Of a DNA stretch of 64,000 bases, positions 16,701 to 24,358 are shown piece after piece. The notes below the pieces were generated by a model, which did no database searches, was not told the origin of the DNA, and was given only the letters and a program-made list of their open reading frames with translations. Source of the stretch: an uncultured Eubacteriales bacterium (GTDB lineage: Bacteria; Bacillota; Clostridia; Christensenellales; CAG-138). Made by a program: the position numbers and the translations under genes. The stretch is taken from NCBI GenBank assembly GCA_900540495.1, contig UQGA01000001.1, forward strand, positions 1-64,000, written 5' to 3'. Positions within the stretch are counted from its first letter, which is position 1, and each line of letters starts with the position of its first letter.

Positions 16701-17489
16701 GGCCGGGACGGTACGGAATACGAGGTGGCGCTAAGCGACATCGCCACGTTCTCCGTTTCGGAAACGATGCAGTCGATCTCCCGCTCGTTGCAACGGCGGT
16801 ATGTCGCCGTAAGCGGAGAGGTTTCGGATGGATATAATGTGACGCTCGTAACCGCGGAAGCAGAACGGGCGCTGAGCGATTATGTCCCGCCGGACGGTGT
16901 GCGTTACGAGTTCGACGGCGAAAACGAGACAATCCTGTCCGCCATGAACGATCTGTTGCTGATGCTGGTGCTCGGCATCGTGATCGTGTATCTCATCATG
17001 GTGGCGCAGTTTCAATCGCTTCTCTCCCCCTTCATCGTGATGATGACCATTCCGCTCGCCTTTACCGGCGGATTGCTGGCGCTCGTCATCACCGGGTTTG
17101 AAGTGAGCATCGTTTCCATGATCGGGTTTGTGCTGCTCGTCGGCGTGATCGTGAACAACGGCATTGTGCTCATCGACTGCATGAACCGGCTGCGCCTGGA
17201 CGGCATGGAGCGGCGCGAAGCGATCGTCGCCGCATGTTCCATACGCCTTCGGCCGGTGCTCATGACGGCATTGACCACCATTCTCGGCCTTGTGCCGTTG
17301 GGACTTGGCTGGGGTATGGGCGCAAGCCTTGTGCAGCCGGTGGCCGTGGTCTCCATCGGGGGACTGACATATGCCACGTTTATGACGCTCTTCGTCGTGC
17401 CCGTCGTGTATGATTCGCTCTGCCGGCGCCCGCTGCGGCAACTGACGAAGGAAGATCTGACGATCGTTGAGGACACCGGCGCTGTTTGA
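13737..17489 (+). CDS. RND-superfamily transporter with long coiled-coil insertion
   Basis: 1250 residues. The start ATG at 13737 follows AAAGGAGGGTGAGCGGC. The layout is that of HAE1/AcrB-like permeases: TM1 (~10-32), porter domain 1 with YPGASPEQVETEITRPVEQS, TM bundle from ~545 (including the TM4 segment with AGLAVGVGMLVDNSIVVIEN and its Asp), a second porter domain, then a second TM bundle from ~1065 (VGVIVNNGIVLIDC). Between ~205 and 410 lies an Ala/Glu/Gln-rich heptad region with a LEQL..LAALD-type repeat and two long coils separated by a Pro turn, absent from Gram-negative AcrB. No membrane-fusion or outer-membrane partner is nearby. It probably moves hydrophobic compounds or lipids. 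Confidence 0.9.
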   Translation: MLAKFSVKKPMTVFVAVILVILLGVVAFTRMTPDLLPNLDFPYVVIVTSYPGASPEQVETEITRPVEQSVATLDNIVDIQSVSSENMSMLILEFSEDANMDATTMNIREQLDQLGASWSDAVGQPYILKINPNMLPVNVSAIACEGYSTAALSTLVEDTLLPQLEGIEGVASVTASGMVEESIQVLFDEQRIDVLNESIRAAIDGQFAEAEDEIATGRQELADAESALSSGQRQLNNGKTQLNTSREEAEQQFAAARTELEQQRASLLAAQTQLRTAVYEIDELLATEDAVVMQLEALLALEDPSPEDLQQIEQLKAALDAIAASKAQRPTLEEQLAETDLGIAALDAALEQLDGEQTDAVAALDAALEELNAGQSRINTARRQMEEAETELDNAQAQLDEAREEAYDAADAHSFVTLSTVAGLLSAQNFSMPAGYAAEEGTQWLVYVGDEIEDTESLEQLVLLDLAIDGLEPIRLCDVADVFVFDNAAETYAKINGEDGVLLAFYKQSNYATATVSANILDRFAELESANDGLRFTPLMDQGSYIRIVVSSVLQNLAVGAVLAVLILLLFLRDLRPTLIVALSIPISVTFAIVLMYFSGVTLNVISMAGLAVGVGMLVDNSIVVIENIYRLRSEGISVYRATISGAAQVAAAIASSTLTTVCVFVPIVFVEGLTRQLFADMALTIAYSLLASLIVALTLVPAVSSGLLRHGASAEGRAQAAMKNAYTRALNFTLRHKAPVLLGSVALLAVSAVLAVSRGFAFMPAMDSNQMSVSVSLDEDATLADTAAVCDEIAARFAELPEVETVGVMQSGGLGAILGMGGASSGDSANSATMYIVLNGEGGRSSGELEPLMESLCADLPCTVDVTGSSMDMSMLTGSGITVRVYGDDLDALLKASREIAERLSDVVGVASVSDGVEETKPELRVVIDRKKAMTEGLTVAQVYQQIAAALNTETTATEVDGLDVVVRSEADDTTVSDVRMLMLAVTGRDGTEYEVALSDIATFSVSETMQSISRSLQRRYVAVSGEVSDGYNVTLVTAEAERALSDYVPPDGVRYEFDGENETILSAMNDLLLMLVLGIVIVYLIMVAQFQSLLSPFIVMMTIPLAFTGGLLALVITGFEVSIVSMIGFVLLVGVIVNNGIVLIDCMNRLRLDGMERREAIVAACSIRLRPVLMTALTTILGLVPLGLGWGMGASLVQPVAVVSIGGLTYATFMTLFVVPVVYDSLCRRPLRQLTKEDLTIVEDTGAV

Positions 17490-17514
17490 ACGGGCTGGCG
17501 CCGGGTATGAGAAT

Positions 17515-17553
17515 CGGGGATGGCGCAAAGGTCCGCGTCATCCCCGGTTTGTT
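17515..17553 (+). terminator. Terminator after the RND gene
   Basis: Stem CGGGGATG/CATCCCCG extended by GCGC..GCG with a loop of about 10 bases, followed by GTTTGTTG. It lies 25 bases after the stop codon and separates the operon from the convergent spore-protein genes. Confidence 0.7.
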
Positions 17554-17584
17554 GCGCTGTTGCGCAGCCGGTGGTTAAACCGGT

Positions 17585-17776
17585 TTATTTCATGTTGTTC
17601 TGCGCATAAGCGATCATGCGCTTGACCATCTCGCCGCCGACGGAACCGGCCTCGCGCGAGGTCAGATCGCCGTTATAGCCCTGCTTCAGGTTGACGTTCA
17701 GCGAGCTGGCCACCTCGGACTTGAGGCTCTCGAGCTTGCTCTTGCTCTCAGGTACCAGAGCACCATTGCGTGCCAT
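17585..17776 (-). CDS. Alpha/beta-type small acid-soluble spore protein (copy 1)
   Basis: 63 residues: MARNGALVPESKSKLESLKS, then SEVASSLNVNLKQGYNGDLT, and SREAGSVGGEMVKRMIAYAQ. All signatures of alpha/beta SASPs are present: the GPR-protease-site region (SEVA), the N-V-x-L-K-x-G-Y-N-G-D-L-T-S-R-x-A-G block and GG-x-MVKRMI. These proteins coat spore DNA and protect it from UV and heat, and are degraded at germination. It is a tandem paralogue of the next copy, 44 bases away, and marks the organism as a spore former. Confidence 0.96.
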   Translation of the reverse strand: MARNGALVPESKSKLESLKSEVASSLNVNLKQGYNGDLTSREAGSVGGEMVKRMIAYAQNNMK

Positions 17777-17820
17777 ATTCGGGTTTCTCCTTTCCTGTCA
17801 AATTCTGTCGTTTGAACCGG

Positions 17821-18012
17821 TTAGTGCATGTTCTTTTCCGCATAAGCGATCATGCGCTTCACCATTTCGCCACCGATAGAGCCCGCCTCACGCGAGGTAA
17901 GGTCGCCGTTGTAACCCTGCTTCAGGTTGACGTTCAGAGAGTTGGCAACTTCACTCTTGAAGCTGTCCATCTTCGTCTTGGACTCGGGAACGAGTGCGCC
18001 ATTCCGTGCCAT
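17821..18012 (-). CDS. Alpha/beta-type small acid-soluble spore protein (copy 2)
   Basis: 63 residues, about 84% identical to copy 1, differing mainly at KTKMDSF, AN, SI and the C-terminal AEKNMH. The start is the ATG at 18012, with AAAGGAGGTGAATTCG in front; the upstream in-frame GTG overlaps the ribosome binding site. Both copies would be expected to be made in the forespore under sigma-G, but I could not identify a convincing sigma-G box upstream. Confidence 0.96.
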   Translation of the reverse strand: MARNGALVPESKTKMDSFKSEVANSLNVNLKQGYNGDLTSREAGSIGGEMVKRMIAYAEKNMH

Positions 18013-18119
18013 CGAATTCACCTCCTTTTTCGGATGTGGTGTTAATTTGTGTGGAATACGAACAAATATGACTGGAAATTTATACAGGAATCAACAAAAA
18101 ATGCCGTCATGCGCCAATG

Positions 18120-18147
18120 AAAAAAGATGCCGCCACGCACGACATCT
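18120..18147 (-). terminator. Terminator after recG
   Basis: On the minus strand AGATGTCG pairs with CGGCATCT (one T-G wobble) around a 7-base loop and is followed by TTTTTT. It closes the Asp23-fakA-recG run. Confidence 0.78.
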
Positions 18148-18192
18148 GACGAATTTACGGATAAGGACGTGCCGGAGGCGCGCCATTGTTAT

Positions 18193-20187
18193 TCAGTTCA
18201 TGGCAATCTCCATCGACTGTTCGGCGTAGCTGACGCGCACAAAATCGAGCAGCGCATCGTTAGCCGCATTCGGCAGCTCCATGACCGACCTCGCAGCGTG
18301 CGCCGCCTGTTCGAGCAGGGACAGGTCGCAACCGGCCAGCACATCGTTGGCGCCGTGCTGGCGTGTGCCATAGAAATCGCCGGGGCCGCGCTGCTCGAGA
18401 TCTCGCTCGGCGATGAGAAAGCCGTCATTCGTCTCCGCCATGACGGACAAACGCCTGAGCGCTGCGTCGCCCCCATTGTCCGAGAGCAAAAAGCAGTACG
18501 CCTGTGCACTGCCGCGGCCAACGCGCCCGCGCAGCTGGTGCAGTTGGGCAAGGCCGAAACGGTCCGCGCCCTCCACGACCATGATCGACGCATTCGGCAC
18601 GTGGATGCCGACCTCAATGACCGTGGTGGTGACAAGAATATCGATCTCGCCGTCGTGGAACGCCTCGACAACGGCGGCCTTGCGCTTGCCGCTCATGCGG
18701 CCATGCAGCAGGCCGAGACGCACGCCCGGCAGCTTATCCTGCAGTTCAGCAAACAATCCCTCCGCGCTGACCCCGTCCAACGCTTCCGATTCGTCGATGA
18801 ACGGACAGACGACATAGGACTGGACGCCCTTTTTTGCCTGGCACATGAGGTAGGCATACATGTCGTCGCGCCGGTGCGCAGGGATATAGCTCGTTTTCAC
18901 CGGTTTGCGACCAGCCGGCATTTGGTCGATGACCGACACGTCGAGATCGCCATAGAGCAGGAGCGAAAGCGTGCGCGGGATGGGCGTGGCGCTCATGACG
19001 AGCACATCCGGCCGTACGCCCTTGTTGGCAATGGCCGCGCGCTGCGATACGCCGAAGCGGTGCTGCTCATCCGTCACGACAAGGCCAAGTTTTGCAAAGC
19101 GCACATCCTCCTGCAAAAGCGCATGCGTGCCAACGACCGCGCGCGCTTCCCTATTTTCGATGCGGGCAAGCGCCTTCTCGCGCTGTGATTTCGGCATGCC
19201 GCCATGCAGGAGGCAGGCCGAACTCCCAAAGATACCTAGAAGCGAATCGTAGTGCTGCCTGGCAAGAATCTCCGTCGGAGCCATGAGCACGCCCTGATAC
19301 CCGTTTTCGGCGGCAATATCCAGGGCATACAGGGCAACGGCCGTCTTGCCGGAGCCAACATCCCCCTGCAGCAGCCGGTTCATGGGAAAAGGAGCCGCCA
19401 TGTCGCGCTCGATCTCGTCCATCACCTGCAACTGCGCCTCCGTGGGGGTAAAGGGCAGCTTCCCCAAATACCGTTCCCGCGCGCCTTCTGCAAGGAACGA
19501 GATGCCGGTGAAACGCCTGCGCTCCTGTTTCTGCAATTCAACGGCAAGCAGATAACAGAGCAGATCTTCAAACGCAAGCGTGCGGCGCGCAAGCTGCAAT
19601 GCTTCAGGGCCATCCGGCCGGTGCGCCTGAACAAACGCATATGCGCGCGGGCAAAGTCCGTTTTCAGCACGCAATGCCGGCGGAAACGGATCGAATATCT
19701 CGGCCGCTGAGGGCAGCGCCTGCGCCACCGCCGCGCGCAGGAAACGCTGCGTCAGTCCCTGCACGAGCGGATAGACGGGCAGCAGGCCCGGCAACTCCCG
19801 GTAAAGTGAAGGGTTCAGCATCGAGAGCCCTCTGCGCGCATCCACGCGGCCGCAGGCGACATAAGTGTCTCCGGGTTGGAGCTGCCCGCGGCGATACGGC
19901 TGGTTGAACCACTTGAGCCGAAGTTTGCCGGTAGCGTCCGTCGCCTGCACGCTGACAAGAGAACGGCCCTGAAAATAGGCGGTCGCGGGCGATGAAATCA
20001 GGCGGACGCGCACGGCGCAATCCTGCCCGTGACGCAGAGCGGAAACCGGCGTTTCCCGGCTGTAATCCCGGTATTCGCGCGGTAAGAGGTGCAAGAGATC
20101 CTCCACCGTGCGCACGCCCTGTTTTTGCAACTGTGCCGCACGGGTCGGCCCGATCCCCCTGAGCGTTTCCACGCCTGCCTGCAGCAT
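18193..20187 (-). CDS. recG: ATP-dependent DNA helicase RecG
   Basis: 664 residues. An N-terminal wedge/OB domain (~1-230) precedes a superfamily-2 helicase core: Walker A GDVGSGKT, DEQH box (VTDEQHRFG), SATPIPRT (motif III), and C-terminal motifs TTTVIEVGIHVPNAS and QLHQLRGRVGRG. RecG remodels stalled forks and Holliday junctions. The start at 20187 (MLQAG) has AGGAG six bases upstream; the ATG two codons earlier would abut that site. It is slightly shorter than B. subtilis RecG (682). Gene order Asp23-fakA-recG is conserved in Firmicutes. Confidence 0.97.
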   Translation of the reverse strand: MLQAGVETLRGIGPTRAAQLQKQGVRTVEDLLHLLPREYRDYSRETPVSALRHGQDCAVRVRLISSPATAYFQGRSLVSVQATDATGKLRLKWFNQPYRRGQLQPGDTYVACGRVDARRGLSMLNPSLYRELPGLLPVYPLVQGLTQRFLRAAVAQALPSAAEIFDPFPPALRAENGLCPRAYAFVQAHRPDGPEALQLARRTLAFEDLLCYLLAVELQKQERRRFTGISFLAEGARERYLGKLPFTPTEAQLQVMDEIERDMAAPFPMNRLLQGDVGSGKTAVALYALDIAAENGYQGVLMAPTEILARQHYDSLLGIFGSSACLLHGGMPKSQREKALARIENREARAVVGTHALLQEDVRFAKLGLVVTDEQHRFGVSQRAAIANKGVRPDVLVMSATPIPRTLSLLLYGDLDVSVIDQMPAGRKPVKTSYIPAHRRDDMYAYLMCQAKKGVQSYVVCPFIDESEALDGVSAEGLFAELQDKLPGVRLGLLHGRMSGKRKAAVVEAFHDGEIDILVTTTVIEVGIHVPNASIMVVEGADRFGLAQLHQLRGRVGRGSAQAYCFLLSDNGGDAALRRLSVMAETNDGFLIAERDLEQRGPGDFYGTRQHGANDVLAGCDLSLLEQAAHAARSVMELPNAANDALLDFVRVSYAEQSMEIAMN

Positions 20188-20256
20188 ACGCATCTCCTGA
20201 AAAACGGGCGGCAGGGCCGCAAGTCCCTCCCGCCCGACATATTGACGACGGTCCCG

Positions 20257-21903
20257 TCACTCCACGGACAAATAGTAATAATACAACGGCTGTCCGCCGC
20301 ACTGGACGATGAATTCCGCTTCTGGATACTCCGCCTCCAACTGGGCAAGCAATGCTTCGGCATTCGCTTCGTCGACATTCTCGCCGTAGAAGATGGTCAC
20401 GGCGGCGTCCGGTTCTCCGCGCTTTTCCATCATACGGCGCAGCAGATCGGTCGCCACCGCATCCACCGCCGTCCCAACGCAGCAGAGTTCGTTGTCCATC
20501 ATGCCGAGGATATCGCCCTGCGAAATGCTCTCGCCACGGTACTTTGTATCACGCACCGCGTAGGTAACGGCGCCGCTGACGACCTCCCCAAAAGCGGCGG
20601 TCATCGCCTTTTTGTTGCATTCGACATCCACCGAGCCGTTGAACGCCATCGCTGCGGCAATACCCTGCGGAATGGTCTTTGTGGGCAGCACGATTACGTT
20701 ACAGGAGACGATCTCCGCCGCCTGCTGGGCCGCCAGGATGATGTTGCCATTGTTGGGCAGTACAAATACATTGCGCGCGTTGACCTTGCGGATGGCGCCG
20801 GCGATCGCATCGATGCTGGGGTTCATCGTCTGCCCGCCCGCGATGACATGGTCGACCATGAGTTCGCGGAATACGCTTTCGATGCCGTCCCCTGCGCTGA
20901 CGGCGACCATGGCGTATTCCTTTTCATTGCGCTTGCGTTCAGCCTGCAGCGCGCGGTTCTGCTCGCGCATGTTTTCGATCTTGAGATGGTCGAGTTCGCC
21001 CAGTCGAAGCGCCATCTGCAATACCTTGCCGGGCGCGTTGGAGTGGACGTGCACCTTGACGATATCCGCATCGTAGGCCACCACGACCGAATCGCCGAGG
21101 CGCATCAGATGATCCCGGAACACGTCGAGATCGGACTCCTGAAACGCGGGATTCAGGTGTACGACGAAAAACTCCGTGCAGTAGCCGAACTCGATGCTCT
21201 CCTCCGGCACGCCCTCCAGTTCCGCCGCGGCGCTGGACAGGGGCGCCTCCAGCTCTGCCTGTTCGGGCAGATCCGGGATCTCATCCCCGTCGAGCGAAAG
21301 TTTAAAGCCGCGGTAAATGGTCAACAGGCCCTTGCCGCCGGAATCAATGACGCCGGCTTCCTTGAGCACCGGCAACAGATCGGGCGTCTTGGCCAGCGCG
21401 CGCTCGCCGGACTCAATGACCGCGTCAACAAGCCGATAGACGTTTGCACCGCGGGAGGCAAGCTCCGCAGCTTCCTCCGCAATCATGCGGGAGACGGTCA
21501 GAATCGTGCCCTCTTTCGGCTTCATGACCGCCTTGTAGGCCGCTTCGCAGCCCATCGTGAGCGCGCTTGAGAGAAGTTGCGCATCCATGACGGAAGCGCC
21601 CTTGAACGCGCGGGAAAAGCCGCGGAACAGCTGCGACAGGATAACGCCGGAATTGCCGCGCGCACCGCGCAACGCGCCCATTGACAGCGCGTCGGCCACG
21701 GCGGACACATCCGCATCGGCCGGAAGCGAGCGCAGCTCCTTCACCGCGCTCTGCATGGTCATGGACATGTTCGTCCCGGTATCGCCATCCGGCACCGGGA
21801 ACACATTGAGCGCGTCGATGGCCTGCCGGTTGCGCTCCAGCATCGCGGCGCCAACGACGATCATATCGCGGAACTGTGCTCCGCTGATGGTTAATTCGTT
21901 CAT
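20257..21903 (-). CDS. fakA: Fatty acid kinase catalytic subunit FakA (YloV, DAK2 domain)
   Basis: 548 residues. The N-terminal DAK2 kinase domain (~1-210) has NVFPVPDGDTGTNMSMT with the metal-binding Asp cluster, GARGNSGVILSQL and VIDSGGKGL. A middle domain and a C-terminal domain (VLPNNGNIILAAQQAAEIV onward) match FakA/YloV. FakA phosphorylates fatty acids held by a DegV-type FakB protein, for membrane phospholipid synthesis. No FakB is present in this window. It is 33 bases downstream of the Asp23-family gene, in the conserved order. Confidence 0.93.
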   Translation of the reverse strand: MNELTISGAQFRDMIVVGAAMLERNRQAIDALNVFPVPDGDTGTNMSMTMQSAVKELRSLPADADVSAVADALSMGALRGARGNSGVILSQLFRGFSRAFKGASVMDAQLLSSALTMGCEAAYKAVMKPKEGTILTVSRMIAEEAAELASRGANVYRLVDAVIESGERALAKTPDLLPVLKEAGVIDSGGKGLLTIYRGFKLSLDGDEIPDLPEQAELEAPLSSAAAELEGVPEESIEFGYCTEFFVVHLNPAFQESDLDVFRDHLMRLGDSVVVAYDADIVKVHVHSNAPGKVLQMALRLGELDHLKIENMREQNRALQAERKRNEKEYAMVAVSAGDGIESVFRELMVDHVIAGGQTMNPSIDAIAGAIRKVNARNVFVLPNNGNIILAAQQAAEIVSCNVIVLPTKTIPQGIAAAMAFNGSVDVECNKKAMTAAFGEVVSGAVTYAVRDTKYRGESISQGDILGMMDNELCCVGTAVDAVATDLLRRMMEKRGEPDAAVTIFYGENVDEANAEALLAQLEAEYPEAEFIVQCGGQPLYYYYLSVE

Positions 21904-21936
21904 CTTTCCTCCATCCGGATCCCGGTCAACAGAAGA

Positions 21937-22290
21937 TCAGACCCGGATATTCTCCACATGAATGTTGACGCACTGCACCGAAAGCCCCGTCATCTCCTCC
22001 ACGCGGTACTTGACGTTGCTCCTCGTATTCTGGGCGACCGCCGGCAGCGATACGCCGTACTCCAGCGTCACATACAGGTCGATGGCTACGGTATCCGGCG
22101 CCACCAGCGACACCTTGACGCCACGCTTGATGTTGTCGCCCCCAAAGAGTTCGATGATGGAGTCCCCCGCCTTCTTCGCATTCATTCCGACGATACCGTA
22201 GTTCTCGACGGCGGCATAGCCCGCAATGCTGGCGATCAGGTCGTCGCTGATGGTAATCTTCCCGAGCGTGTTCACCACTTCAGCAGCCAT
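21937..22290 (-). CDS. Asp23/Gls24-family envelope stress protein (YloU-like)
   Basis: 117 residues matching the Asp23/YloU family: GKITISDDLIASIAGYAAVE at the start, then GDNIKRGVKVSL, a VAIDLYVTLEYGVSLPAVAQ strand pair and a YRVEEMTGLSVQCVNIHVENI end. The family is soluble or membrane-associated and linked to envelope homeostasis. In Firmicutes it commonly precedes fakA, as here. The start has AAAGGAGGAGTAC-type sequence in front (CAAAGGAGGAGT). Confidence 0.92.
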   Translation of the reverse strand: MAAEVVNTLGKITISDDLIASIAGYAAVENYGIVGMNAKKAGDSIIELFGGDNIKRGVKVSLVAPDTVAIDLYVTLEYGVSLPAVAQNTRSNVKYRVEEMTGLSVQCVNIHVENIRV

Positions 22291-22359
22291 GTGTACTCCT
22301 CCTTTGATTTTGATTGTTGTATTATATACGACGATCGAAAAAAGCGCAATGCCCCCGGC

Positions 22360-23100
22360 TCAGTCTTCCTCATCCGGGAACACGGCGTTGTGGTAGACCT
22401 CCTGTACGTCGTCGTTATCGTCCAACCGCTCGAGGAAACGCTCGATCTTCTCGATCGTCTCGGCATCCTCTACATTGACGGTATTCTGCGGAATCATCTG
22501 CACTTCGGCGGAGATAAAGGCATAGCCGGCGGCCTCGAGCGCCTCGCGCACGGCGGAAAAATCGCCGGGAGTCGTATAGACCTCAAACGCATCGTCGAGC
22601 GCGTTAAAGTCCTCTGCGCCGGCATCGAGCGCGGTCATCATCACCTCATCCTCATCCATGAGGGCGCTGCGCTCGATGACGATGAGCCCCTTTTTGTCGA
22701 ACATCCAGCCGACGCAACCGCTCGCGCCCAGGTTGCCGCCGCTCTTATCGAAAATATGGCGCATCTCTGCAGCGATACGGTTGCGGTTATCGGTGAGCAC
22801 CTCGACGATCACGGCCATATTCCCCGGGCCATAACCTTCATAGGTGATCTCCTCGTAATTGACCGCATTGCCCTCCCCCGCCGCCTTCTTGATCGAACGG
22901 GAGATGTTGTCGTTTGGCATGTTGTTGGCCTTGGCCTTGGCGATCACGTCGCGCAGCTTGCTGTTGTTGGCCGGGTCAGCCCCGCCCTCCTTGACGGCAA
23001 TGGCGATCTCACGGCCGATCTTGGTGAATACCTTGCCGCGCTGCGCGTCGGTCTTTTCCTTTTTATTCTTGATGTTCGCCCATTTGGAATGTCCTGACAT
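22360..23100 (-). CDS. yebC: YebC/PmpR-family protein
   Basis: 246 residues starting MSGHSKWANIKNKKEKTDAQ, a near-invariant YebC N-terminus, with the three-domain architecture and the C-terminal VEDAETIEKIERFLERLDDN segment. YebC proteins were described as transcription regulators; more recent work shows that family members relieve ribosome stalling at proline stretches. The start at 23100 follows GAAGGAGGACGTT; an in-frame upstream extension is not conserved. Overlaps the UDG stop by 38 bases. Confidence 0.95.
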   Translation of the reverse strand: MSGHSKWANIKNKKEKTDAQRGKVFTKIGREIAIAVKEGGADPANNSKLRDVIAKAKANNMPNDNISRSIKKAAGEGNAVNYEEITYEGYGPGNMAVIVEVLTDNRNRIAAEMRHIFDKSGGNLGASGCVGWMFDKKGLIVIERSALMDEDEVMMTALDAGAEDFNALDDAFEVYTTPGDFSAVREALEAAGYAFISAEVQMIPQNTVNVEDAETIEKIERFLERLDDNDDVQEVYHNAVFPDEED

Positions 23101-23683
23101 AACGTCCTCCTTCGTGTTCTGATACGCTTTGCAAAGCCGCCCGAAGCGACTGAAAATCCTCCCACGCCTCGCGTTTTTTGCTCTCATCGCGCAGCAGGGC
23201 CGCCGGATGATAGGTCGGCAGGATCATCGTCCCGCTTCGCTCCCTCCACCTGCCGCGGTCGCGCGAGATCCGCACATACGGGTCGTAAAGGTACCGGGCG
23301 GCCACAGCTCCCAGGCAGACGAGAATGCGCGGCCTGACCAGCGCAAACTGCCGCCGCAGGTAAGGCAGGCAGGCCTCAGCCTCGTCGTCGGCGGGATTGC
23401 GGTTGCCGGGCGGGCGGCATTTGACAACGTTGGTGATGTACAGCTCGTCCCGCGGCATGCCGATGGCGGCAAGCATGCGGTCGAGCAGCTGGCCGGCCGG
23501 CCCGACAAACGGCCTGCCCTGAAGGTCCTCCTCGCGGCCCGGACCCTCGCCAACGAGCATGGCGACGGCATTCCGGCTCCCCTCGCCAAACGCGGGATTT
23601 GCGCGTCCCTCGCATAAGCGGCAGCGGCGGCAACGGGCAACGGCCCGCTCCATCTCCTCCCAGCCGCCATTAAAGATCTCCAT
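23063..23683 (-). CDS. Uracil-DNA glycosylase, family 4 (Fe-S)
   Basis: 206 residues. Motif A is GEGPGREEDLQGRPFVGPAG (45-64) and motif B is PTYHPAALLRD. Four Cys at C18, C21, C89 and C105 have the spacing of the 4Fe-4S ligands in family-4 enzymes (for example the Thermotoga protein). It removes uracil from DNA in base-excision repair. The last ~30 residues are unconserved and overlap yebC. Start at 23683 has only a weak GAGG upstream. Confidence 0.92.
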   Translation of the reverse strand: MEIFNGGWEEMERAVARCRRCRLCEGRANPAFGEGSRNAVAMLVGEGPGREEDLQGRPFVGPAGQLLDRMLAAIGMPRDELYITNVVKCRPPGNRNPADDEAEACLPYLRRQFALVRPRILVCLGAVAARYLYDPYVRISRDRGRWRERSGTMILPTYHPAALLRDESKKREAWEDFQSLRAALQSVSEHEGGRYVRTFQMGEHQE

Positions 23684-23689
23684 GCAGCC

Positions 23690-24358
23690 TCAGATCCGCA
23701 CTGCGGCGTCCTCGTCGAGAATAAAAACCGTGTTCGCATGCAACAGCAGATAGGTGGCGGGAATCTGCGGCGTGACCGGCCCGTTGAAGATCCGCTCAGC
23801 CAGCTCCGCCTTCTCGCTCCCTACGAGCAGCGCGACAACCTTTTTCGCGCTCATCACCGTGGTCATGCCGACGGTGACCACGCGCCCGTTCTCGGTCCGC
23901 TCGACGTGCGTGACCGGCGCAAGCTCCGGCGCGCCAATATTGTATGCGATGCTGCCGTCCTTTCCGACGGACAAGAACACCAAATCCAATCCGCCGGCAT
24001 GCAGGATTGCATCCTCGTATTCGTTGCACGCCACACTCCAGTCCATGGCCTCGGCACTGGGTGCAAAGCGCCGCTCCCGCTTGAGGTTGATGCGTTCATA
24101 CAACAGCGGCTCCATCAGCGATGCAACCGTCCGATCCACATCGGTCCGCACGTATTCGGACAGTGCAAACGCCGACGCATCGCTCCAGTCGAGCAGGCCG
24201 TCTGCTGTCATGCGGGCAAGCGCGCGATAGACAGGCGCGATGTCCTCCGCATAGTCGAGGCCAAGCGCGCTCATCGGCTTTTCAATGATCTGCGCAGCCA
24301 GCAGCGTCGCCGCCGCCGCGCCGGCTATGGATTTGTCACGATAGACCAGAATGCTCAT
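23690..24358 (-). CDS. NagB-like sugar-phosphate isomerase fold protein lacking catalytic residues
   Basis: 222 residues that align over the whole length with glucosamine-6-phosphate deaminase. The end (GMTTVMSAKKVVALLVGSEK, then ATYLLLHANTVFILD) is well conserved. Key sites are not: the phosphate loop GLATGGTP is GLDYAEDIAP (33-42), the DEY base motif is SEY (67-69), and GHIxFNEP is GSIAYNIG (135-142), losing His and Glu. The segment after this motif is also shorter. I infer a non-enzymatic or changed function. It overlaps the upstream alpha/beta hydrolase by 4 bases and ends 6 bases before the UDG gene. Confidence 0.8.
   Translation of the reverse strand: MSILVYRDKSIAGAAAATLLAAQIIEKPMSALGLDYAEDIAPVYRALARMTADGLLDWSDASAFALSEYVRTDVDRTVASLMEPLLYERINLKRERRFAPSAEAMDWSVACNEYEDAILHAGGLDLVFLSVGKDGSIAYNIGAPELAPVTHVERTENGRVVTVGMTTVMSAKKVVALLVGSEKAELAERIFNGPVTPQIPATYLLLHANTVFILDEDAAVRI

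Noticed and set aside
17777..18120. Sigma-G promoter boxes for the spore-protein genes
   Set aside because: Candidate -35/-10 pairs had wrong spacing, so none is reported despite the expectation.
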